From: Candidatus Woesearchaeota archaeon | GTDB taxonomy: Archaea; Nanobdellota; Nanobdellia; Woesearchaeales; GW2011-AR9 | NCBI GenBank assembly: GCA_018657475.1 | Contig: JABHXC010000028.1 | Span: 1-45,310, forward strand | Direction: 5' to 3' | Length of the DNA stretch: 45,310 nt | Part shown: positions 23,069 to 30,552 of the stretch, in pieces | How positions within the stretch are numbered: the first letter of the stretch is position 1 | Layout of the letters: every line of letters starts with the position of its first letter | Program-made: the position numbers and the translations under genes | The notes under the pieces: model-generated | What the model saw: the letters and a program-made list of their open reading frames with translations, nothing else | Told to the model about the DNA's origin: nothing | The model's database searches: none

Positions 23069-23272
23069 TTATGATGCGTTATTTGAGTGATTATAAGACC
23101 TAGGCATTATACCCTTCGGCTCAACATCAGTTAATTTGATTTTTACACTCTCACCATTTTTTTTAAAAATAACTTCATGAATATGTTTCTTCATTGCACT
23201 ATCTATTTTACGAATTATTTCCTCTTCACTGATATGTGCTTTGTCTAAGTATAGCAACTTTTTTATTGACAT
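23069..23272 (-). CDS. Small conserved-looking hypothetical protein
   Basis: 67 residues; mixed alpha/beta with a helix 'EEEIIRKIDSAMKKH' and strands 'HEVIFKKNGESVKIKLTDV', and an Asn/Ser/His tail. No family recognised. A GGGGGAT ribosome-site-like sequence sits just before the ATG and a minus-strand TATA-like TTTATATAT is about 35 nt upstream, so I accept it. It converges with the ferredoxin gene. Confidence 0.55.
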   Translation of the reverse strand: MSIKKLLYLDKAHISEEEIIRKIDSAMKKHIHEVIFKKNGESVKIKLTDVEPKGIMPRSYNHSNNAS

Positions 23273-23334
23273 ACCATCCCCCGAGATTAGTAAGGTAAAG
23301 AAATATATAAATTATTTGGAGAAAAAGTGTGAAT

Positions 23335-24276
23335 TCACTTTTCTGGAGTTAACATATCTTCCATTAGAGCTTTAATGTTTTCTATAGTTTTCACATGTAA
23401 TAATCTCCCGCGAATGATTTTCCCGCCAACCATGCCTTTAGTGAAATTCATTGCTTGCATTCTGATATTGGCAAATTTAATTGTGGGATAATTTTTTGTA
23501 TAATCTAAATATTTAAAAAAAGCATGGATTCTTCTTTTATCAGAAACTTCACGATATTTACCTGTTTCTAAAAAGTGATTAATTTGTTGGAAGATAAATG
23601 GATTTTTTGCTGCAGCTCTACCAATCATCACATAATCACAACCAGTTTCGTCCAACATTCTTTTTGCATCTTCTGGAGTTTCAATGTCACCGTTTCCCAC
23701 TACAGGAATTTTTACTAACTGTTTTAATTCTTTAATTAATTTCCAATCAGATTTTCCGGAATAACCTTGTTTAACTGTTCTTGGATGTAACGTTATCATT
23801 TGCACACCTTCTTCTTCTGCAATTAATGCTATTTCTTTCCATTTATCAGAAGAAGTAACACCTGCTCGGATTTTTAGTGAGATTGGTTTCTTTGTTGATT
23901 GTACCATTGTTCTTAGAATTTTTCTTGTTAACTCTGGTTCCCTTAATAGTGCAGAACATGCCATTTGTTGTGTAATGTGAGGAGATGGACAACCCATATT
24001 GTAATCAATAATATCAAAATGTGGTTCAACAATTTTTACTGCCTGTTTTAGTTTTGTTAAATCTGAACCAAATAATTGTACAGATAATGGTCTTTCTTTT
24101 GGTGAGAATTCAATAAATTTCGTAATATCTTTTTGTTTTGCAGTAACTGCATGAATACTTTTAAACTCAGTAACGACTAAACCTGCCCCTAACTCTTTAC
24201 AAAGTAATCTTAGTGCTGGATCTGATAATCCTGCCATAGGTGCAAGAAATGCTTTACTTTGAAATTTTGGTAACAT
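23335..24276 (-). CDS. dus: tRNA-dihydrouridine synthase
   Basis: 313 residues with the flavin barrel of Dus enzymes: 'LAPMAGLSDPALRLLC' at the N-terminus, the catalytic Cys in 'IDYNMGCPSPHI', 'KIRAGV', 'ITLHPRTVKQGYSG' and the phosphate-binding 'VVGNGDIETPEDA' plus 'YVMIGRAAAKNPFIF'. It reduces specific uridines in tRNA using FMN and NADPH. The position specificity of the archaeal enzyme cannot be set from motifs. It is near a second RNA-modification candidate, the U32 protein. Confidence 0.95.
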   Translation of the reverse strand: MLPKFQSKAFLAPMAGLSDPALRLLCKELGAGLVVTEFKSIHAVTAKQKDITKFIEFSPKERPLSVQLFGSDLTKLKQAVKIVEPHFDIIDYNMGCPSPHITQQMACSALLREPELTRKILRTMVQSTKKPISLKIRAGVTSSDKWKEIALIAEEEGVQMITLHPRTVKQGYSGKSDWKLIKELKQLVKIPVVGNGDIETPEDAKRMLDETGCDYVMIGRAAAKNPFIFQQINHFLETGKYREVSDKRRIHAFFKYLDYTKNYPTIKFANIRMQAMNFTKGMVGGKIIRGRLLHVKTIENIKALMEDMLTPEK

Positions 24277-24306
24277 ATGAAGAAGATGATATAGTGTTTT
24301 TAAAAA

Positions 24307-24561
24307 CTATTTGATTGTTTCTCTAAACTCAGGAAAATATTTCTCAATGATTAGTAACTCAAACTCACTCATTATTGATTCTTTAGGTTCTCTTTCTAAC
24401 AGAAATTCAAAAGATTTTTTTAATAATTTTTCTTTTGAAATTTTTTTGTTTGTTAATTCTCCATATACTTTATCAGAAATATGAACAAGATGTTTTGTTG
24501 TTGTATCTTCAATTACTTCAACTAAGAAAGTTTCTTCATCCTGTTTTGTTATTTTTATCAT
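24307..24561 (-). CDS. Small hypothetical protein
   Basis: 84 residues: N-terminal beta strands ('FLVEVIEDTTTKHLVHIS'), then helices ('KISKEKLLKKSFEFLLERE', 'MSEFELLIIEKYFPEF'). It resembles short uncharacterised proteins common in DPANN and CPR genomes, but I cannot name a family. It lies between the Dus and DUF5654 genes on the same strand. Confidence 0.6.
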   Translation of the reverse strand: MIKITKQDEETFLVEVIEDTTTKHLVHISDKVYGELTNKKISKEKLLKKSFEFLLEREPKESIMSEFELLIIEKYFPEFRETIK

Positions 24562-24581
24562 ATAATAAAAGAAAAAGAAAA

Positions 24582-24836
24582 TTATTCAGGTTTACAACCT
24601 TTTGCTTTTTCAGCAGCTTTTGCAATCCAAATAGTTGCGATTACCGCAAGAATTGTTACAACTATTGCATACGCCCATGGCCCACCAGCAGATAGTGCAC
24701 ATAATGCTCCTGCATCTTCTGTGCCACAAGGACCAGCAAATAATGCTTTAATTGCATCATTCCATGCTAATGCGGCAATTAAACCAAAAGCGGCAGTTGT
24801 TAATGCTGCAAATTTTTCTACAACGTCTTTTCTCAT
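24582..24836 (-). CDS. DUF5654-type small membrane protein
   Basis: 84 residues. 'FGLIAALAWNDAIKALF' in the first helix matches the DUF5654 pattern; a Cys-containing loop follows, then a second membrane helix ('YAIVVTILAVIATIWIA') and a basic end. GGGGGA lies 7 nt before the ATG. Function unknown. Confidence 0.75.
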   Translation of the reverse strand: MRKDVVEKFAALTTAAFGLIAALAWNDAIKALFAGPCGTEDAGALCALSAGGPWAYAIVVTILAVIATIWIAKAAEKAKGCKPE

Positions 24837-24933
24837 TTTTATTCCCCCTATTATAAGTTATATTAATCTTCCATTTTTAAACTTTTTTGCATAAAAAGAA
24901 ACACATAAATAGCTAAAAACAATTACTTAGACA

Positions 24934-25593
24934 ATGAGCTCAAAAGAAACACTGATTAATCAGTGGAGAGCACACAACGTTGATTCAGATATTCTTGAAG
25001 CTTTTCTAACAGTTCCGAGAGAACATTTTGTTATAGACAGTGAAATGAAACAGTATGCATATGATGATAATCCACTTCCAACATTAAGAAAACAGTCATT
25101 ATCACAACCTACTACAGTGATCATGATGTTACAAGCATTGCAAGTAAAACAAGGACACAGAGTTTTTGAAGTTGGTTCTGGTGCAGGGTATAATGCAACT
25201 CTTCTAGCAGAACTTGTGGGAAAAGATGGTTATGTAGTCACAACCGAAGTTATTCCTGAACTAGTTGCCGTTTCAAGAAGAAAAATGGAGGAATTAGACT
25301 ATTCAAATTTTACAGTTTTTGAAACTGACGGGAGTGAAGGTTATTTGCAACAAGCACCATATGATAGAATTATTATTACTGCAGCATGTCCAAGTTTCCC
25401 ACAACCATTAATTGATCAATTAAAAGATGAAGGAATAATTCTTGCCCCAATAGGAGATCCAGAAAAACAGCAATTAGTAAAAGGAACAAAGAAAAATGGA
25501 AAACTTTCCCTAGAATTCTTAGGTCCATTCTGTTTTGTACCCATGATTGGCAAATTAGGGTTTAAAGAAATAGAACTACCCAACAAAAGATAG
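24934..25593 (+). CDS. pcm: Protein-L-isoaspartate O-methyltransferase
   Basis: 219 residues with the full Pcm pattern: 'VPREHFV', 'PLPTLRKQSLSQPTTVIMML', SAM site 'VFEVGSGAGYNATLLAELVG', and 'YDRIIITAACPSFPQPLIDQ'. It repairs isoaspartyl residues in aged proteins. A TATA-like box at about 24904-24912 is spaced for a leaderless mRNA. The stop directly abuts the stop of the convergent lipoprotein gene. Confidence 0.95.
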   Translation: MSSKETLINQWRAHNVDSDILEAFLTVPREHFVIDSEMKQYAYDDNPLPTLRKQSLSQPTTVIMMLQALQVKQGHRVFEVGSGAGYNATLLAELVGKDGYVVTTEVIPELVAVSRRKMEELDYSNFTVFETDGSEGYLQQAPYDRIIITAACPSFPQPLIDQLKDEGIILAPIGDPEKQQLVKGTKKNGKLSLEFLGPFCFVPMIGKLGFKEIELPNKR

Positions 25594-26259
25594 TTATTTT
25601 CTCAAAGTAAAAATTAAATCTTCATCACTAACTTTGTTAAAAAGCATGTTATCATACTCATAAACTGTTCCTTGATTTTCTACTCTTAGAGGAATTCCAT
25701 AATAAGTGTCAATCCAATAGAAATCTTCACCATTGACTAATACTTTCCAAACTTTTCTATTCTGTAGATTTTCTTCAACAATCTTCTCAGCTTCAGTTAT
25801 TTGACTCAACCAATCAAATGGAGTTTGTTGGTAATAATCAGTAAAATCAACAGGACCCATTTCTCCCGTTGTGATACAATATTTTTCACTTGCACAATAA
25901 CCAGTTCCTTTTCCACTTGGAATATCAAAAATTACGGTATCAAGTTCCATAGTGTTTAGAATATCACTTCCTGGTGGAATTTCTAATTTCATAGTGTTGC
26001 CTTTTAATGCGGTGTGATAAATTTCTGCTTTTATTCTTAAGAGATCTTCCTGATAATCATAGATTAAACTCTTAACATTGTTCTTTTTGTCTAAAACGTC
26101 TTGAATTTCATCTGGAATTCTAGAAACAATTACTTTTACTGGTTTAGGAGTTTCTTTAACTACCTCTGGTTCTATTACTTCTTGTTCTTGAACAATCTCT
26201 ACCTGAGTACAACCCACCAATAAAACGAGCAAACCAAGTAGTAAGAATAACTTTTTCAT
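25594..26259 (-). CDS. Secreted lipoprotein, hypothetical
   Basis: About 221 residues from the ATG at 26259: the TTTAAA box at 26281-26286 puts the transcription start there, so the track's 26292 start is too long. Signal peptide 'MKKLFLLLGLLVLLVGCTQ' has a lipobox LVGC. A Glu/Val/Pro linker leads to a domain with two Cys ('YCASEKYC') and strands such as 'KVLVNGEDFYWIDTYYGIPL', a layout like LolA/outer-membrane-lipoprotein-sorting-type folds. No firm family. Confidence 0.7.
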   Translation of the reverse strand: MKKLFLLLGLLVLLVGCTQVEIVQEQEVIEPEVVKETPKPVKVIVSRIPDEIQDVLDKKNNVKSLIYDYQEDLLRIKAEIYHTALKGNTMKLEIPPGSDILNTMELDTVIFDIPSGKGTGYCASEKYCITTGEMGPVDFTDYYQQTPFDWLSQITEAEKIVEENLQNRKVWKVLVNGEDFYWIDTYYGIPLRVENQGTVYEYDNMLFNKVSDEDLIFTLRK

Positions 26260-26288
26260 ACTAGTAAGAAACCTTGAAACTTTAAAAA

Positions 26289-26849
26289 TCATTCTGTTGT
26301 TATAAACAATTGTTGTAATGTTCTAAACGAAAATAATTCTAAAGGTACAACTCTAAAATATTCTTGATTCATTTTACTGTATAATTTTCTGGATTTTTCT
26401 AACTCTGAAAGCAATGTTGATTTGTTTATTGCACCATAAAATTTTACACATCCGTTACTGTTATGGCAAACAACAATAAAGTCGGCAATTTTGTGTTGTT
26501 CAGTTCTAAAACGATCATCAGGGTAAGCTACTGATTTATATTTGTTTAATGAATCTGGTGCAACAGAACGAAGACCAATACTTACTTCTTTCTCACCTTG
26601 TTTTATCACAAAATCTTCCCCTGCACCTGCTGCATCGCCAAAATATAAACCCCTGTTTCTTAATGTGATTTTCTTTTGCATTAATAGTTGTTTAAACGCC
26701 TCTTCAGTGATCCAACAATGAACAAAATTTTGTATTTTAACTTCTTTATTTCTTCCTAACCATTTTTCATTTTCTATCTTTTGCCTAGCTTGTTCTGTAA
26801 AGAAATCTATTGTTGTTTTAGATACTGTGTGTTCCAAATAATTATTCAT
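26289..26849 (-). CDS. Putative type II restriction endonuclease beside the methyltransferase
   Basis: 186 residues of no family I recognise. Overlap of its ATG with the methyltransferase stop (ATGA) and the same strand suggest a restriction-modification unit. 'GEDFVIKQGEKEVSIGLRSV' has an acidic residue followed by an acidic-x-x-x-basic strand, loosely like a PD-(D/E)XK core with Arg for Lys. 'HKIADFIVVCHNSNG' resembles the strand after such a core. The function rests mostly on context. Confidence 0.5.
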   Translation of the reverse strand: MNNYLEHTVSKTTIDFFTEQARQKIENEKWLGRNKEVKIQNFVHCWITEEAFKQLLMQKKITLRNRGLYFGDAAGAGEDFVIKQGEKEVSIGLRSVAPDSLNKYKSVAYPDDRFRTEQHKIADFIVVCHNSNGCVKFYGAINKSTLLSELEKSRKLYSKMNQEYFRVVPLELFSFRTLQQLFITTE

Positions 26850-27622
26850 TTTTCTTCGATTTTTTTAAAGATTAAACAGTAATGATGGTGAACATTAGGT
26901 ACAAAACTGTAACGATAGCCGTAAGGGTATAAAGTCTTATTATCTTGACACCAAATACGTTCTCCACGAAACTGAAAATTTTGACTAACTAATTTTGCTA
27001 CGTCCCAAGCTAAAGGAATGTAGGTTCCTTTCTGCATATAATTTTGAAGAATTATTACCACATGACCATTTAATTTTACTTTAGGTTTAAGTTGAATAAA
27101 TAATTGATTGAGTTTTTCCACAAATTCATCGTGAGTTTCCACATTACCTAAATCGGCCTCATCATCACTATATTGTGTGTCTAATCCTTTATCAGAACGT
27201 TTTTTGGCAGCCAGGCTTTTCTTTTGTAACATTGCACCATATGGTGGGGAAGTAATAACAAGATCAATCTCTGGCAAATTGTGATTGTCAAAAGCATTGC
27301 CGATAATTATATGTTGTGTTTTATCAACTCTTTGTTTTGCAATTTCCGCATATCTCTTCTGTAATTCTATTCCAATACCTTTTCTTCCTGTTTGTTGTGC
27401 AGCAACCAAAGTACTTCCAGTTCCTAAAAATGGATCAAAAACAACTTGACCAGGTTTTGTAAAAAATTCAATGAATTCTTTGATTAGATTTTCTGGATAT
27501 TTAGCAGGATGTAACTGTTCTACTTTCTTCCTAGGAGGAGGATTATGAACAAACCAAGTTTTAGTGAATTTTAACCATTGTTTAGCACTTAGTTCATTCA
27601 AACGATTTTTAGGATCAAACAT
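26846..27622 (-). CDS. DNA N4-cytosine/N6-adenine methyltransferase
   Basis: 258 residues. SAM motif 'VFDPFLGTGSTLVAA' (about 60-75) comes before the catalytic 'VITSPPYG' (about 128-135). This is the motif I then IV order, and SPPY is typical of N4-cytosine enzymes. 'LHPAKYPENLIKEFI' precedes motif I. 'WCQDNKTLYPYGYRYSFVPN' near the end may contact DNA. A TATA-like CTTTATATAC about 25 nt upstream fits a leaderless mRNA. It is paired with the putative nuclease gene downstream. Confidence 0.92.
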   Translation of the reverse strand: MFDPKNRLNELSAKQWLKFTKTWFVHNPPPRKKVEQLHPAKYPENLIKEFIEFFTKPGQVVFDPFLGTGSTLVAAQQTGRKGIGIELQKRYAEIAKQRVDKTQHIIIGNAFDNHNLPEIDLVITSPPYGAMLQKKSLAAKKRSDKGLDTQYSDDEADLGNVETHDEFVEKLNQLFIQLKPKVKLNGHVVIILQNYMQKGTYIPLAWDVAKLVSQNFQFRGERIWCQDNKTLYPYGYRYSFVPNVHHHYCLIFKKIEEK

Positions 27623-27694
27623 AATGGACTAAGAGAAAGAGTGTATATAAAGATTTAGAATGTAAGAAAGAAAAAAAATAAGAAAAAAAGCGAC

Positions 27695-28183
27695 TTATCG
27701 TCGTCTTTTCGTTGTTTTACGTTTAGCAGGAGCTTTACGCTTTGCAGCTTTTTTCTTAGCTGGTTTACGTTTAGCAGGAGCTTTACGCTTTGCAGCTTTT
27801 TTCTTAGCTGGTTTACGTTTAGCAGGTGCTTTACGCTTTGCAGCTTTTTTCTTAGCTGGTTTACGTTTAGCAGATGCTTTACGCTTTGCAGCTTTTTTCT
27901 TAGCTGGTTTACGTTTAGCAACTTTTTTCTTAGTAGCTTTTTTCTTACTACGTTTTCTTCCTCGTGCCATTTTAGCTCGAGCAACGTTTCCTTGCTTGTC
28001 GATGAAGTATAAGTAACCAGACTCTTTCTTCACGCCAGCTTTTGCTACCACCTGTGTTTTCTTACGGCCTTTTCTTTGACCAGCTCTACTCATTGGAGCT
28101 CGTGCTACATTCCCATTTTTATCAACGAAATATAAGTAGCCTGACTCTTTTTTTACTTTAGTTTTTGAAACAACTTGTGCCAT
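27695..28183 (-). CDS. Histone-H1-like Lys/Arg-repeat DNA-binding protein
   Basis: 162 residues. Two copies of a 40-50-residue unit with 'KKESGYLYFVDKNGNVARAPM' (about 11-32 and 52-73) are followed by a tail of four 16-residue repeats 'APAKRKPAKKKAAKRK' (variant 'ASAKRK...'), a composition like eukaryotic histone H1 tails and bacterial KAKPAK proteins. It probably coats DNA or RNA. GAGGAGGTAG 7-8 nt before the ATG is a very strong ribosome site and CTTTAAATAC is a likely TATA box, suggesting high expression. The 27655-27984 ORF is its out-of-frame shadow. Confidence 0.82.
   Translation of the reverse strand: MAQVVSKTKVKKESGYLYFVDKNGNVARAPMSRAGQRKGRKKTQVVAKAGVKKESGYLYFIDKQGNVARAKMARGRKRSKKKATKKKVAKRKPAKKKAAKRKASAKRKPAKKKAAKRKAPAKRKPAKKKAAKRKAPAKRKPAKKKAAKRKAPAKRKTTKRRR
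27717..27908. repeat. Four tandem 48-bp units in the H1-like gene
   Basis: Units at 27717, 27765, 27813 and 27861 differ by one or two bases and keep frame (16 codons). A partial unit follows. Confidence 0.95.
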
Positions 28184-28305
28184 TGTATCTACCTCCTCTT
28201 TTACGAGTTACTATCGTGCTACAAGAGAAACAATTTGAGTATTTAAAGCTTTCTTTTTATCGACGGGCAGCAACGCTTTTATAGTTGTAGAAAGTTCTTT
28301 GCAAA

Positions 28306-28851
28306 ATGGAACAATATATTCACCGCTGGACAAAACTAGTTCAAAAATTAAGAACAAAGTACCTTAACCCAGTAGGAAAAATATGCGTGAAAATAGGTTT
28401 AAGTGCTAATTTTATGACTGCAATTTCATTATTTTTTGGGGTCGTAGCGGTTTATTATCTATTTAGTGATCATAGAATGTTTTTAATTTTAGGATTACTG
28501 CATTTAATTGCAGATGGATTAGATGGAGTGATAGCCAGAGTAAGTAAAGAAACAATATTTGGAAAATACTTTGATTATTTTACTGACAGACTGATCATGG
28601 TTTTAATATTGTTAAAAGTTGGAATTGTTTTAGGGGAGTTATATGCATTTGTTGCTTTAAGTGTGGCTGTACTTGCACAGATAGTACATATATGGAGCAA
28701 AATGCAATCTCCAATATTATTTACAAGAACTTGGTTATTATTCTTTATGGCAGTACAATTGCCTATTGTTGGTTACTTAGTTACAGGAGTAGTTGCAGTT
28801 TATGTATTAGCTAGACAATTACAATGGTTTGTTGAAAAGCATAAAGTTTAA
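28306..28851 (+). CDS. CDP-alcohol phosphatidyltransferase family enzyme
   Basis: 181 residues, multi-pass membrane protein. 'DGLDGVIARVSKETIFGKYF' followed by 'DYFTDRL' matches the signature DGx2ARx8Gx3Dx3D that binds two metals and the CDP head. In archaea such enzymes join CDP-archaeol with serine, glycerol phosphate or inositol phosphate; the acceptor cannot be told. A TATA-like TTTTATAG 26 nt upstream fits a leaderless mRNA. It is convergent with carS, whose product would be its substrate. Confidence 0.87.
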   Translation: MEQYIHRWTKLVQKLRTKYLNPVGKICVKIGLSANFMTAISLFFGVVAVYYLFSDHRMFLILGLLHLIADGLDGVIARVSKETIFGKYFDYFTDRLIMVLILLKVGIVLGELYAFVALSVAVLAQIVHIWSKMQSPILFTRTWLLFFMAVQLPIVGYLVTGVVAVYVLARQLQWFVEKHKV

Positions 28852-28852
28852 T

Positions 28853-29371
28853 TCACCATTTAACTTTTCTTATTCTTAAATAATAAGCAATTCTATTAAC
28901 GACAATGTGAAGAACTGGACTGAAAACTATAATTGTAAGGATTATCTCTGCAGGAGGGATATAAATGAAAAACATAAACAATAATCCACCAAAAACAAAA
29001 TCTAATTGGTCCCAAGGAAACCATCTTTTGCCTGGAGCGATACCTGCTTTTCTTTTCAACCAACTTTCAATTAAGTCTCCAAGAATTGCTCCAAAACCCA
29101 AAAGAGCTCCGAAACCAACAGAGAAGTCAAGATAATCAATAACTGCCCATTGCGTAAAGCCATTATTGTAAGCTAATTTCTGAAATGAAAAAATAATTAT
29201 TCCAAAAAGTACAGCAACAACTAAGCCTCGCCATGTTTTATTCTTACCAAACCAGCGTTCATGAATTGGTTTGTTTAAGAAGGGTAACCATTTAAACAAT
29301 ACTGGTGCCATATTAGCGAAATAGACTGGTAAGAAAAGATAGAGTGCTTTTATTATTACTATGCCAACCAT
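28853..29371 (-). CDS. carS: CDP-archaeol synthase
   Basis: 172 residues with about five membrane helices. 'RWFGKNKTWRGLV' and 'GAILGDLIESWLKRKAGIAP' then 'GKRWFPWDQLDFVFGG' are the diagnostic CarS stretches. It transfers CMP from CTP to unsaturated archaetidic acid, the committed step of archaeal polar lipid assembly. A TATA box (about 29397) 26 nt before the ATG gives a leaderless transcript. Strong evidence that the host is an archaeon with ether lipids. Confidence 0.93.
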   Translation of the reverse strand: MVGIVIIKALYLFLPVYFANMAPVLFKWLPFLNKPIHERWFGKNKTWRGLVVAVLFGIIIFSFQKLAYNNGFTQWAVIDYLDFSVGFGALLGFGAILGDLIESWLKRKAGIAPGKRWFPWDQLDFVFGGLLFMFFIYIPPAEIILTIIVFSPVLHIVVNRIAYYLRIRKVKW

Positions 29372-29415
29372 GTTTGGAGTTAAATGTTATATGATTTTAA
29401 AAGTTCCGTTTAAAT

Positions 29416-29886
29416 CTAATCTTTACTGTAAATTACCAGGTGTTCATGAGTCGTAGTTGGAGTCATAGGAATTCCTGCTAATTCGCCTAATTTTTGAATT
29501 TTAGGATCCGCCATATTTGATTTCCTAATAAAAAATACCTCAATATCGTACTTGTCCTCAACAAAATTCTTATTTCTATAAGCTAAATTTAGCTTAGCAT
29601 CCGGAAAAGGTTTACCTGCAGGTTCTTTATCAAGCCATTTAGGAATTTTATAATCTTCTTCAACAAAAACTATAAAATCAAAATCAGAGAATAAACTACC
29701 CCTAAACCCAGGAGGAGCATACTTACCAAAATTATTTTTTACTGATGAACCTATTAAAATGATCTTAATTATCTTTTTATTTGGTAAAAGGTTAGATTTA
29801 ATTTTATTAATTGCTATACTCCGAAGAACTAAAATTTTTTCTTTAGGAAATATTTCTTTATGAGGCCTATCAAAATATTTTTTCAT
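29416..29886 (-). CDS. Nucleotidyltransferase-fold protein
   Basis: 156 residues. 'IKIILIGSSVKNNFGKYAPP' followed by 'LFSDFDFIVFVEED' gives the GS...DxD metal site of the nucleotidyltransferase superfamily, with an insertion between the two parts. A third acidic residue may be in 'KYDIEVFFIRK'. Target and partner unknown; no HEPN gene is adjacent. A minus-strand TATA-like box lies about 30 nt upstream. Confidence 0.72.
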   Translation of the reverse strand: MKKYFDRPHKEIFPKEKILVLRSIAINKIKSNLLPNKKIIKIILIGSSVKNNFGKYAPPGFRGSLFSDFDFIVFVEEDYKIPKWLDKEPAGKPFPDAKLNLAYRNKNFVEDKYDIEVFFIRKSNMADPKIQKLGELAGIPMTPTTTHEHLVIYSKD

Positions 29887-29987
29887 ATGATCTTCTAATT
29901 AACGAACTTTATTAAAATATCTTATGATTCCGCTTACAACTTCCTATCAATGAGAAAGATGAGTTGTAACATCACTCATCAAGACCA

Positions 29988-29999
29988 TAAATATATTTA
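29988..29999 (+). promoter_or_regulatory. TATA box of the nrdR-nrdJ operon
   Basis: TAAATATATTTA is spaced to start transcription near 30020, just before the first NrdR-like box. Confidence 0.5.
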
Positions 30000-30026
30000 A
30001 ACGAAAAACAATTTTGTCTTGCAAAA

Positions 30027-30042
30027 ACACCATATGTGCACT
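30027..30042. promoter_or_regulatory. NrdR-box-like site 1
   Basis: ACACCATATGTGCACT shares 12 of 16 positions with the reverse complement of site 2. It lies at the predicted transcription start. Confidence 0.45.
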
Positions 30043-30057
30043 TACTTTTTTTAACAC

Positions 30058-30073
30058 ACACCACATATAGTGT
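30058..30073. promoter_or_regulatory. NrdR-box-like site 2
   Basis: ACACCACATATAGTGT closely resembles the bacterial NrdR box (ACACWATATATWGTGT-like). It is 31 bp, three helical turns, from site 1, the usual paired-box spacing. Confidence 0.6.
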
Positions 30074-30106
30074 TTTGTCACTTACTAAGAAAAACAGAGG
30101 AAGAAG

Positions 30107-30538
30107 ATGGATTGCCCTTATTGTGCACACAATGATACAAAAGTATTAGAGTCCCGTTTAGTTTCTGAAGGGGTTAGAAGAAGACGTTCTTGTGGAAAAT
30201 GTGAAAATAGATTCACAACATATGAAAAAGCGTTCTTCAACCTCACAGTGTTAAAAAAAGATGGTAGAATGCAACCTTTTGACACTAAAAAGATTTCTGA
30301 AAGTTTGCAACGTTCATGTATCAAAGTTGATGACACAAAGTTAATTGAAATAACAAACTTGATTGAAAGAAAATTATTAGCAAAAAAAATTAACCCAATT
30401 AAGACTAAAGAAATTGGAAAAGTAGTTTTAAGAGAATTGAAAAAAATTGATAAGATGGCTTATTTACGTTTTGCATCTATTCATAAGTCAATTGAAGATC
30501 CTAAGCTCCTGGAAAAAGAGCTACAGACTATTACATAA
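30107..30538 (+). CDS. nrdR: NrdR transcriptional repressor of ribonucleotide reductase genes
   Basis: 143 residues. The zinc ribbon comprises 'CPYC' (3-6) and 'CGKC' (29-32) with the NrdR-specific 'RRRRSC' DNA-binding run. An ATP-cone follows ('[16 protein letters not shown]', about 48-63, to about 140). NrdR senses ATP/dATP and represses nrd genes; it is widespread in bacteria but patchy in archaea. It is the first gene of the reductase operon, 14 nt before the large nrdJ, with two box-like sites in its own leader, implying autoregulation. Confidence 0.95.
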   Translation: MDCPYCAHNDTKVLESRLVSEGVRRRRSCGKCENRFTTYEKAFFNLTVLKKDGRMQPFDTKKISESLQRSCIKVDDTKLIEITNLIERKLLAKKINPIKTKEIGKVVLRELKKIDKMAYLRFASIHKSIEDPKLLEKELQTIT

Positions 30539-30552
30539 GAGGTGGAGAGTAT

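Noticed and set aside
27717-27908. Possible CRISPR-like array
   Set aside because: The 48-bp units are directly adjacent without unique spacers and lie in frame within a coding gene.
27655-27984. 109-aa ORF over the Lys/Arg repeat gene
   Set aside because: Out-of-frame reading of the same 48-bp repeats; the 27695-28183 frame has the ribosome site, TATA box and a meaningful N-terminal module.
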